Assembly: GCA_020216925.1 (NCBI GenBank)
Contig: JAIWOL010000172.1
Coordinates: forward strand, 1-14,523
Origin: Thiobacillus sp.
Lineage (GTDB): Bacteria > Pseudomonadota > Gammaproteobacteria > Burkholderiales > Thiobacillaceae
Direction: 5' to 3'
DNA: 14,523 bases
Both the position numbers and the translations under genes were made by a program. Position 1 is the stretch's first letter; every line of letters starts with the position of its first letter. The notes under the pieces are model-generated. The model was not told the origin of the DNA and made no database searches. It worked only from the letters and a program-made list of their open reading frames with translations. This document shows, piece after piece, positions 6,745 through 13,162 of the stretch.

Positions 6745-7515
6745 ATGAACACGTCCACCCTCGACCCTTCGCTTCTGCTGGCACCGCTGCTGGCCGGCCT
6801 GTTGGTGCTGGCGACACATATCCCGCTGGGGCGACGGGTGTTGCAGCGCGGGATCGTGTTCCTTGACCTGGCGATTGCACAGTTTGCCGGGCTGGGCGTC
6901 ATCCTGGCCCACACAGCCGGCTGGGAAATCGCCTGGCAGGTGCAGGCCACGGCCTTCGCTGCGGCCTTGGCGGGTGCGACGCTGCTTGCAGCCTGCGACC
7001 GGCGCTGGCCGGCGCGGCAGGAAGCACTGATCGGATCGGCCTTTGTCGTGGTCGCCAGCCTCGCCACGCTGCTGATGGCCAGCGACCCACACGGCGGCGA
7101 AGCCTTGCAGACCCTGCTCATCGGCCAGATCCTCTGGGTGACGGACAGCCAGCTTGCCGTGGCCGCCGCGATCACAGCCGTCATCGGCCTGGCGTGGCGG
7201 CCGCTGGTGGGGCGCGGCCGTCCCGGCAGTGCGGGTTTCTATGCGCTGTTTGCGCTGGCCATCACCGCGTCGGTGCAGCTCGTCGGCATCTATCTCGTGT
7301 TCGCCAGCCTGATCCTGCCTGCGCTTGCCAGCCTGGGACGCAAGCGTGGCTGGCTGCCCCTTGCGTTCCTGATAGGGGCCTGCGGCTACGCAGGCGGCCT
7401 GACCCTGTCCGCCCTCACCGACTGGCCCACCGGCCCCGCCATCGTCGTCACCCTGGCCGCTGCCGCGCTGGCGGCGACGCTGGCGCAGTTTGTCGCAGCG
7501 GCGCGAAAACGCTAG
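6745..7515 (+). CDS. znuB: Metal ABC transporter permease, ABC-3 family, ZnuB-like
   Basis: This is a 256-residue polytopic inner-membrane protein with about seven or eight hydrophobic helices. Family landmarks are RGIVFLDLAIAQFAGLGV in the second helix region, the LLIGQILWVT segment (around residues 127-136) and the late LVGIYLVFASLILPALAS motif, typical of ABC-3 permeases for Zn2+ and Mn2+. It would form the channel that takes metal from the ZnuA-like protein. ATG 6745 lies 17 bases after the znuA stop with a modest GGAA upstream. An upstream frame opening at 6598 is inside znuA and was discarded. No dedicated ZnuC-type ATPase is encoded next to it, which is unusual for a znu operon; it may be upstream of the window or elsewhere. 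This is the last gene of the zinc block. Confidence 0.92.
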   Translation: MNTSTLDPSLLLAPLLAGLLVLATHIPLGRRVLQRGIVFLDLAIAQFAGLGVILAHTAGWEIAWQVQATAFAAALAGATLLAACDRRWPARQEALIGSAFVVVASLATLLMASDPHGGEALQTLLIGQILWVTDSQLAVAAAITAVIGLAWRPLVGRGRPGSAGFYALFALAITASVQLVGIYLVFASLILPALASLGRKRGWLPLAFLIGACGYAGGLTLSALTDWPTGPAIVVTLAAAALAATLAQFVAAARKR

Positions 7516-7576
7516 CGCACTGCCGGGACGGATTTCCTTCAAGTCCGACAGGCTGCTAGACTCGATATTCAATTTT
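7512..7576 (+). terminator. Imperfect stem-loop and short T run after znuB, possible terminator
   Basis: CTAGC (7512-7516) can pair with GCTAG (7555-7559), with inner pairings GCC/GGC and GGAC (7526-7529)/GTCC (7543-7546) separated by bulges. A short TTTT occurs at 7573-7576, too far from the stem for a textbook rho-independent terminator. The structure overlaps the znuB stop codon and marks a plausible end of the zinc operon. Confidence 0.25.
7545..7573 (+). promoter_or_regulatory. Weak sigma70-like promoter before the STAS gene
   Basis: CCGACA (7545-7550) and TTCAAT (7568-7573) each match four of six consensus bases and are separated by exactly 17 bases. Transcription would begin near 7580. 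This is the only promoter-like pair in the 87-base gap between the zinc block and the housekeeping block. Confidence 0.25.
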
Positions 7577-7602
7577 CCCGCCATTTGACCGATTCATCAC
7601 CC

Positions 7603-8721
7603 GTGGCACTCTCGTTTTTCAAAAAAGGCAAAGACAAGGCATCGGCCTGCGCGCCGGCAAGGCCTGTTGCGCCCGACCCCAACGACAACCCGCTGACCCA
7701 GACCGTGGTTGGCGTGGGCATCGGCCCGTCCTCGGGCATCGTCGTCGAAGAGTCCAGCGGCGCGCCGCAATCCCCGCTCGACGAGGCCGCCATCTTCTAC
7801 GCCAGCGGCCAGGCCGATATGGCCGAACAGCAACTGAAACGCATTCTGGCCAAGGCCGACCGCCGCGCCTGGCACATGCTGTTCGATCTCTACGCCGTGC
7901 AGAACCGCGAAAAGGAATTCGAGCAGCTGGGACTCGACTATGCCCTGCGCTTCGAGACCTCGCCGCCGGCGTGGAAGCCGCAGGGTGAGGCCGCCGCCGC
8001 GCCCGTCCAGCCTGCCGGGGCCAGCTTCGACCTGCCAAGCCTGCTCGACCGCAAGGCGGCGCAGGCGCTCGCCCAAGGCATGGCGGATGTCGACAAAAAG
8101 GCGACGCTGCGCATCGATTTTTCGCGCATCGAAATGGTCGACGAAGCCGGGGCCGACGAATGCGCCAGGATTCTGGCCCAGGCCCGCAAGCTCAGGCGCA
8201 AGCTGCAGGTCAGCGGCGTCGACCGCCTGATCGCCCTGCTTCAGGATTTGAACCGCGCCACCCATAGCCGCACCGTCCACTGGCTGCTGCTGTTGGAGAT
8301 CTACCAAACACTGGGACAGATGGAAGCCTTTGAAGATCTGGCGGTGGACTATGCCGTGCGCTTCGAGGTGTCGCCGCCGTCGTGGAGCGAAGTGCGCGCC
8401 GCCGAGGTGGTCCAGGCCCCGCCGCCCGAACCTGCCCTGGACGACGCCTTCAAGCTGGCCGGGGAAATCACTCCCGCCAACGACAGTTTGCTGCAACAGG
8501 TCTGCGGCTATGCCGCCAGCCATGCCAGCGTGCTGGTCGATCTGTCGCAGGTGACCCGGGTCGATTACGGCAGCGTCAGCCAGTTCATCAGCGTGCTCAT
8601 GCAATGTCTGGGCACCGGCAAGAGCATCACGCTGCGCGGACACAACGCCCTCATCCACGAGCTCTTCCGCGTCATGGGCATCGACCAGCTTGCCCAGTTG
8701 ATGCCCCGCCACCCCGTCTGA
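7603..8721 (+). CDS. Tandem helical-repeat/STAS domain protein
   Basis: This is a 372-residue cytoplasmic protein built as an internal duplication. Each unit has a short helical, TPR- or FimV-tail-like segment ending [14 protein letters not shown] (about 112-125) or [14 protein letters not shown] (about 249-262). Each is followed by a STAS-like domain: first around [21 protein letters not shown] (from about 170), second around [20 protein letters not shown] (from about 311). The repeat period is about 137-141 residues. STAS domains bind partners or nucleotides in anti-anti-sigma factors and in lipid-asymmetry and sulfate transporters; here the partner is unknown. I chose GTG 7603 ([12 protein letters not shown]) because the lysine-rich start looks natural. 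TTG 7585 would add six residues, and neither has an SD. Upstream is the zinc block and downstream hslV, beside which similar genes occur in other betaproteobacteria. Confidence 0.83.
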   Translation: MALSFFKKGKDKASACAPARPVAPDPNDNPLTQTVVGVGIGPSSGIVVEESSGAPQSPLDEAAIFYASGQADMAEQQLKRILAKADRRAWHMLFDLYAVQNREKEFEQLGLDYALRFETSPPAWKPQGEAAAAPVQPAGASFDLPSLLDRKAAQALAQGMADVDKKATLRIDFSRIEMVDEAGADECARILAQARKLRRKLQVSGVDRLIALLQDLNRATHSRTVHWLLLLEIYQTLGQMEAFEDLAVDYAVRFEVSPPSWSEVRAAEVVQAPPPEPALDDAFKLAGEITPANDSLLQQVCGYAASHASVLVDLSQVTRVDYGSVSQFISVLMQCLGTGKSITLRGHNALIHELFRVMGIDQLAQLMPRHPV

Positions 8722-8791
8722 CCCGGGTATCCGCAGCCTTCCCCGCCCGGGCGGCGCAGGCGCCGGCCCACACGCCGCAGCGTCCGGCCTT

Positions 8792-8797
8792 TATAAT
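8792..8797 (+). promoter_or_regulatory. Perfect -10 TATAAT, 6 bases before the hslV ATG
   Basis: TATAAT is a perfect sigma70 -10 hexamer in an otherwise very GC-rich 82-base gap, and it ends six bases before ATG 8804. The expected transcription start falls on or next to the start codon, so hslV mRNA should be leaderless or nearly so. No SD is present, no clear -35 is seen, and no heat-shock (sigma32) CCCCAT-type element is visible. Confidence 0.6.
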
Positions 8798-8803
8798 CGC
8801 GGC

Positions 8804-9370
8804 ATGGAACAATACCGCGGCACCACCATCCTCTCCGTCCGCCGGGGCGATCACGTCGCGCTTGGCGGCGACGGCCAAGTCACCCTGGGCAACATCGTCA
8901 TCAAGGCCACCGCGAAAAAGGTGCGCCGGCTGTATCAGGAACGCGTGCTGGCCGGTTTTGCCGGCGGCACCGCCGACGCCTTCACCCTGTTCGAGCGCTT
9001 CGAGGCCAAGCTGGAAAAACACCAGGGCCATTTGCTGAGAAGCGCCGTCGAGCTCGCCAAGGACTGGCGCACCGACCGCATGCTGCGCCGGCTCGAAGCC
9101 ATGCTCGCGGTGGCCGACCGCTCGCACACCCTCATCCTCACCGGCAACGGCGACGTGCTCGAACCCGAGCTCGGTATTGCCGCCATCGGTTCCGGCGGCG
9201 CGTTTGCCCAGTCGGCGGCGATTGCGCTGTTACAGAACACCGACCTGCCGCCGCCTGAAATCGTGAAAAAAAGCCTCGCCATCGCCGGAAACATCTGCAT
9301 TTATTCGAATCAGAATCACGTCGTCGAGGTTTTAGGGGGCGGCGGGCAGGATTCTGGGGGCGGGGAATGA
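8804..9370 (+). CDS. hslV: ATP-dependent protease peptidase subunit HslV (ClpQ)
   Basis: HslV forms two stacked hexameric rings that degrade proteins unfolded by HslU. The catalytic Thr lies in [14 protein letters not shown]. The active residue is T7, so a six-residue prosequence must be removed, as in other betaproteobacterial HslV. Conserved stretches include [66 protein letters not shown] and [12 protein letters not shown]. The body ends at the usual place, near HVVEVL. Then comes an unusual tail of about eleven residues made mostly of Gly ([11 protein letters not shown]), encoded by a G-rich stretch that also forms a hairpin at the stop codon. The start lacks an SD and has TATAAT six bases upstream. 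hslU follows after 61 bases. Confidence 0.97.
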   Translation: MEQYRGTTILSVRRGDHVALGGDGQVTLGNIVIKATAKKVRRLYQERVLAGFAGGTADAFTLFERFEAKLEKHQGHLLRSAVELAKDWRTDRMLRRLEAMLAVADRSHTLILTGNGDVLEPELGIAAIGSGGAFAQSAAIALLQNTDLPPPEIVKKSLAIAGNICIYSNQNHVVEVLGGGGQDSGGGE

Positions 9371-9378
9371 GCCGCCCC
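9357..9378 (+). other. GC-only hairpin over the hslV stop codon
   Basis: GGGGCGG (9357-9363) pairs perfectly with CCGCCCC (9372-9378) around an 8-base loop that contains the TGA stop of hslV. No T run follows, so it is not a standard terminator. It could act as a processing or attenuation element between hslV and hslU, or stabilise the 3' end of an hslV-only message. Confidence 0.45.
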
Positions 9379-9431
9379 TGCAAGCAGCCTTGCAACGACA
9401 ACGCCTCCGGAACCCTGAATCCGCCGCTGAA

Positions 9432-10754
9432 ATGACACCCAGAGAAATCGTCCACGAACTCGACAAGCACATCGTCGGCCAGGCCGCCGCCAAGCGCGCG
9501 GTTGCGATTGCACTGCGCAACCGCTGGCGCCGCCAGCAGGTAGCCGAACCGCTGCGCCACGAGATCACTCCCAAGAACATCCTGATGATCGGCCCCACCG
9601 GCGTCGGCAAGACCGAGATCGCGCGGCGTCTGGCGCGGCTCGCCAACGCGCCCTTCATCAAGATCGAGGCGACCAAGTTCACCGAGGTCGGTTATGTCGG
9701 TCGCGACGTGGACACCATCATCCGCGACCTGCTGGAGACCGCGATCAAGGACCTGCGCGCGCAGGCCACGCAAAAGGTGAAATTCCGCGCCGAGGAAGCC
9801 GCCGAGGACCGCATCCTCGATGCGCTCCTGCCGCCGCCGCGCAGCCTGGGCTTCAACGAGCCCGACGCGCCGCGCGAGGACGGCGCCGCGCGCCAGCGCT
9901 TCCGCAAGATGCTGCGCGAGGGCCAGCTCGACGACAAGGAAATCGACATCGAGCTGGCCGCCGTGAACCCCAGCATGGAAATCTTCACGCCGCCGGGCAT
10001 GGAAGACCTGTCGCAGCAGTTGCAGGGCATGTTCGCCAACCTGGGACAGAACCGCCGCCAGACGCGCAAACTGAAGGTGAAGGACGCCTTCAAGCTCTTG
10101 ACCGAAGAAGAGGCGGCGCGTCTGGTCGGCGACGAAGACATCAAACAGCAGGCTCTCGACGCCGTGGAGCAGAACGGCATCGTGTTCCTCGATGAAATCG
10201 ACAAGATCGCCACCCGCAGCGACGCGCACGGCAGCGACGTGTCTCGTCAGGGCGTGCAGCGCGATCTGTTGCCGCTGATCGAGGGCACCACGGTCAGCAC
10301 CAAGTACGGCATGGTGAAAACCGACCACATCCTGTTCATCGCCAGCGGCGCGTTCCATCTGGCCAAGCCGTCCGACCTTATCCCCGAACTGCAGGGCCGC
10401 TTACCGATCCGCGTCGAATTGCAGGCGCTCTCCGTGGAAGACTTCGAACGCATCCTCACCGCCACCGACGCCTGCCTCGTACGCCAGTACCAGGCCTTGC
10501 TCGCAACCGAGGGCGTAACGCTCCAGTTCACCCCGGACGGCATCCGCCGCATCGCCGAAATCGCCTTCGAGGTGAACGAGCGCACCGAAAACATCGGCGC
10601 GCGCCGCCTGCACACCGTAATGGAAAAACTGCTCGAAGACATTTCCTTCGACGCCGGCAACATCGGCGGCGCCCACACGGTCGACGCCGCAGCCGTGAGC
10701 AGCCGTCTCGACACCCTGGCCGCGCGCGAAGATCTGGCGCGCTATGTTCTCTGA
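9432..10754 (+). CDS. hslU: HslU (ClpY) AAA+ unfoldase of the HslUV protease
   Basis: This 440-residue hexameric ATPase recognises, unfolds and feeds substrates to HslV. Visible motifs are Walker A GPTGVGKT (54-61), the pore loop GYVG (87-90), a variable I-domain rich in charged residues (about 105-235), Walker B VFLDE (251-255), sensor 1 IASGAF and the sensor 2 region [20 protein letters not shown]. The C-terminus is LARYVL, the tail that docks between HslV subunits and activates them. The length matches the family (443 in E. coli). ATG 9432 gives [17 protein letters not shown], the expected N-terminus; a longer frame from 9390 has no support. The 61-base gap after hslV contains the downstream arm of a hairpin but no clear promoter, so hslVU are probably cotranscribed. 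Confidence 0.98.
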   Translation: MTPREIVHELDKHIVGQAAAKRAVAIALRNRWRRQQVAEPLRHEITPKNILMIGPTGVGKTEIARRLARLANAPFIKIEATKFTEVGYVGRDVDTIIRDLLETAIKDLRAQATQKVKFRAEEAAEDRILDALLPPPRSLGFNEPDAPREDGAARQRFRKMLREGQLDDKEIDIELAAVNPSMEIFTPPGMEDLSQQLQGMFANLGQNRRQTRKLKVKDAFKLLTEEEAARLVGDEDIKQQALDAVEQNGIVFLDEIDKIATRSDAHGSDVSRQGVQRDLLPLIEGTTVSTKYGMVKTDHILFIASGAFHLAKPSDLIPELQGRLPIRVELQALSVEDFERILTATDACLVRQYQALLATEGVTLQFTPDGIRRIAEIAFEVNERTENIGARRLHTVMEKLLEDISFDAGNIGGAHTVDAAAVSSRLDTLAAREDLARYVL

Positions 10755-10793
10755 TCCCGATTCCCTGTCCATCATCCCTATCGCCTTCCTCCC

Positions 10794-11327
10794 ATGAAAC
10801 CCACTTCCACACCGCCCGGCGACACCCGCGGCAAGTTTCTTTCCTCCATCCTGTTCGGCAGCCGCTGGCTGCAAGTGCCGCTCTACCTCGGCCTGATCGC
10901 CGCCCAGGTCGTGTACGTCATCCACTTCATGGTCGAGCTTGAGCATCTCGTTGTCGGCACCTTCACCCTGTCCGAGGAAGCCATCATGCTCATCGTGCTG
11001 GGACTCATCGACGTGGTGATGATCTCCAACCTGCTCATCATGGTCATCGTCGGCGGCTACGAAACCTTCGTCTCGCGGCTGAACCTGCGTGGCCACCCCG
11101 ACGAACCGGAATGGCTGTCGCACGTGAACGCCAACGTGCTCAAGGTCAAGCTCGCCACCGCCATCATCGGCATCTCGTCGATCCACCTGCTCAAAACCTT
11201 CATCAATGCGCCCAACCTCGACGAAAAGACCCTGCTCTGGCAGACCGTCATCCACATGGCCTTCATCCTGTCGGCCGTTTCCATTGCCTACATCGACAAA
11301 CTGATGCCTCACCCGGCCAGACACTGA
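10794..11327 (+). CDS. yqhA: UPF0114/YqhA-family inner-membrane protein
   Basis: This is a 177-residue membrane protein with about four hydrophobic helices. Its core matches E. coli Yqh[47 protein letters not shown] and [18 protein letters not shown]. The conserved sequence GYE(N/T)FVSRL between helices two and three is the best fingerprint. The biological role of UPF0114 is not established. The start at 10794 is preceded by a pyrimidine-rich CTTCCTCCC with no SD. The gene begins 39 bases after hslU without an obvious terminator between them, so read-through from hslVU is likely. Its C-terminus (HPARH) is short and polar. Confidence 0.9.
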   Translation: MKPTSTPPGDTRGKFLSSILFGSRWLQVPLYLGLIAAQVVYVIHFMVELEHLVVGTFTLSEEAIMLIVLGLIDVVMISNLLIMVIVGGYETFVSRLNLRGHPDEPEWLSHVNANVLKVKLATAIIGISSIHLLKTFINAPNLDEKTLLWQTVIHMAFILSAVSIAYIDKLMPHPARH

Positions 11328-11376
11328 AGCCCAGACAACGGCCGGGACCGACATGACAACAAGCGGGGAGCGTCTC

Positions 11377-12393
11377 ATGAAATACCAGCACACCAGGGAA
11401 GAAAGCGCGGAATATCTCAGACTCGCGCTACCGCTCATGTCCAGCCAGAATGCGGCATTTCACCCGGTGAGCTATGCCGTCTGGTATGAATACGTCGCCG
11501 GCATGAACAACGCGCTCAAGCTTGCCGCCGACTCGCTGCTTAGCCAGCGCGCCCCGCTTGGCGAAGACGACATCGCCACCCTGTTCGAGCGCTACGTTGC
11601 CGACGTCGACGACAAGCTCATGAGCAAGTTCATCACCGGCTTCCAGCAGGCGATGAGCGACATCTCGGAGTCGACCGCAGCCACCGCACAGGAAGCCCAC
11701 ACCTTTGACGGCCTGCTGCAGACGTTTGCCACCGAATACAGTCGCGCGCCCCAGTCCCTGGACCTGCATGCCCTGCGCGCCGGCGCCGCAGTCATGCAGA
11801 CCTCGATGCGGGCCCTGCAAATCCAGCTCGATCAGAGCCAGAGCGAAATCCAGAACCTGCGCCTGGAAGTGGCCCGCGCCCGCGACGCCTCGCGCCTCGA
11901 CGGCCTCACCGGGCTCACCAACCGCATCGGCTTCGAACACAAACTCGAAGCCTGCCTCAGCGGCGAACAGACCGCCGCAAACAGCCCCTGCCTGCTGATG
12001 TGCGACATCGACCACTTCAAACAGATCAACGACACCTACGGCCACCTCTTTGGCGATAAAGTCATCCGCGCCGTCGCCGGCATCATCAAGGAAAACGTCA
12101 AAGGCCGCGACACCGCCGCGCGGTTTGGCGGCGAGGAATTCATCATCCTCCTGCCCGACACCAGCCTGCAGGGCGCCCACGCCCTTGCCGAGCAAATCCG
12201 CCGCGCCATCGAACGCGGCCGCATCAAACGCGGCAACCAGAATGAAACCATCGCCCGCGTCACCGTCTCGATCGGCGTTGCCCGCCACCAGCCCGGAGAA
12301 TCCCCCTCAGGATTCATTGATCGTGCCGACCAGGCGCTGTACGCCGCCAAGCAAGGCGGACGAAATCGGGTGAGCCTCGCGGCAGCAGCGTGA
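11377..12393 (+). CDS. GGDEF diguanylate cyclase with helical N-terminal sensor region
   Basis: This is a 338-residue cytoplasmic protein. Residues 1-165 are alpha-helical and include the motif FHPVSYAVWYEYVAGMNNAL, a region seen at the start of many diguanylate cyclases without a clear ligand. A coiled coil (about 145-168) leads into a complete GGDEF domain with DGLTGLTNR, DIDHFKQINDTYGH and the active-site GGEEF (251-255), so c-di-GMP synthesis from two GTP is expected. The inhibitory I-site, normally RxxD five residues before GGEEF, reads K242-G-R-D245, so product inhibition may be weak or altered. I start at ATG 11377 because GGGGAG (11365-11370) sits six bases upstream; ATG 11353, eight codons earlier, has no comparable SD. 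No membrane helix is visible. Confidence 0.94.
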   Translation: MKYQHTREESAEYLRLALPLMSSQNAAFHPVSYAVWYEYVAGMNNALKLAADSLLSQRAPLGEDDIATLFERYVADVDDKLMSKFITGFQQAMSDISESTAATAQEAHTFDGLLQTFATEYSRAPQSLDLHALRAGAAVMQTSMRALQIQLDQSQSEIQNLRLEVARARDASRLDGLTGLTNRIGFEHKLEACLSGEQTAANSPCLLMCDIDHFKQINDTYGHLFGDKVIRAVAGIIKENVKGRDTAARFGGEEFIILLPDTSLQGAHALAEQIRRAIERGRIKRGNQNETIARVTVSIGVARHQPGESPSGFIDRADQALYAAKQGGRNRVSLAAAA

Positions 12394-12599
12394 AAGCGGC
12401 TTGGCCGGAGGGGCCAGACGGCAAACCTCCTGCCGCGGCTCGCCGGGACAAGGACGCGAAGGCAGGCTGCTGCGGCAGGCGCAGGCGCACTTGACCTGCG
12501 GCCCGCCGGGGTGCGCCCGGCAGACACCGGCCGCATCGCCGTCTCCTGCAGCAAAGCCGCGTTTCAGCAATTGCGGGCGCGCCGGTACAATCGGTCGCC
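12394..12599 (+). other. 206-base structured intergenic region after the cyclase gene
   Basis: No convincing gene is seen here. The region holds three inverted repeats: TGGCC/GGCCA (12402-12416, 5-base loop), CCTGCCGCGGC/GCTGCGGCAGG (12429-12439 with 12469-12479, 11 pairs with one G-U) and GCCGGG/CCCGGC (12505-12521, 5-base loop). None is followed by a T run. The stretch from 12420 also carries sequences resembling parts of the c-di-GMP-I riboswitch. It may be a terminator region or encode a small structured RNA. Confidence 0.4.
12586..12591 (+). promoter_or_regulatory. -10-like TACAAT, 8 bases before ATG 12600
   Basis: TACAAT matches the -10 consensus at five of six positions. TTTCAG (12562-12567) could be a weak -35 with an 18-base spacer. 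The predicted start site is about two bases before the ATG, giving an almost leaderless transcript. No SD precedes the gene. Confidence 0.45.
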
Positions 12600-13157
12600 A
12601 TGATCGTCTATCTCCACGGCTTCAATTCCTCTCCGGCCTCCGGCAAGGCCAGGCAGCTCGGTGACCATCTCGCAGCACTGGGACGGCTGGCCGACTATTA
12701 CTGCCCGGCACTGCCCAACAGTCCGCGCGAGGCCATCGCCAGGGTCGAGGCGCATCTGGCGCGCGCCCGACCCGGCGGCGTGACGCTGGTGGGCAGTTCG
12801 CTGGGGGGGTTCTACGCAACCTTTCTTGCCGAAAAACACGGCTGGAAAGCGGTGCTGGTGAATCCAGCGGTGCATGCGCACAAGTTGTTGCGCAGTGCGC
12901 TGGGCCCCCAGACCAACTGGCATACGGGCGAGAAATGGGTACTGACCGAAGCGCACATTGCGGAACTCGCGGCGCTGGACCTGCCCCGGATCACGCGGCC
13001 CGAACGTTACCTGCTGCTGGCGCAGACCGGCGACGAGGTGCTCGACTATCGCGACGCGCTGGCCTATTACACCGGCGCGCGGCAGATCGTGGAAGATGGC
13101 GGCGACCATGGCTTCGCCGGCTTCGAGCGCCACTTCCAAACCATTCTGGATTTCTGA
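12600..13157 (+). CDS. yqiA: YqiA-type alpha/beta-hydrolase (UPF0227 esterase)
   Basis: This is a 185-residue single-domain alpha/beta hydrolase. It shows the YqiA start IVYLHGFNSSPASGKA, the nucleophile elbow GSSLGG (65-70, Ser67), the acidic segment TGDEVLDY (143-150, D145 or D149) and the catalytic His in GGDHGF (H170). The conserved NPAVHAHKLL after the nucleophile is also typical. E. coli YqiA hydrolyses short acyl esters and palmitoyl-CoA in vitro; the natural substrate is unknown. The length (193 in E. coli) and lack of a signal peptide fit a cytoplasmic enzyme. The gene has no SD and starts eight bases after a TACAAT. Its stop lies five bases before the next start, so it is in an operon with the RNase II-like gene. 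Confidence 0.94.
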   Translation: MIVYLHGFNSSPASGKARQLGDHLAALGRLADYYCPALPNSPREAIARVEAHLARARPGGVTLVGSSLGGFYATFLAEKHGWKAVLVNPAVHAHKLLRSALGPQTNWHTGEKWVLTEAHIAELAALDLPRITRPERYLLLAQTGDEVLDYRDALAYYTGARQIVEDGGDHGFAGFERHFQTILDF

Positions 13158-13162
13158 GTTTC

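Noticed and set aside
1..8803. Zur box (AT-rich palindrome of the GTTATA-TATAAC type) in the zinc block
   Set aside because: I read the intergenic gaps before 4087, 4435, 6745 and 7603 and found no such palindrome. The operator is expected upstream of the left edge.
8722..8803. Heat-shock (sigma32) promoter before hslV
   Set aside because: No CTTGAAA or CCCCAT-type elements are visible; only the TATAAT close to the ATG stands out.
9390..9431. Upstream start for HslU giving 14 extra residues
   Set aside because: [17 protein letters not shown] from ATG 9432 is the family's normal N-terminus; the extension is unconserved-looking and starts with a weak codon.
11353..11376. Upstream ATG for the diguanylate cyclase
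   Set aside because: It lacks a good SD, while ATG 11377 has GGGGAG six bases upstream; the longer form remains possible.
12401..12664. Small plus-strand frame of 87 codons in the gap after the cyclase
   Set aside because: It has low-complexity Arg/Pro/Ala composition, no SD and overlaps the yqiA start; it is typical of random GC-rich sequence.
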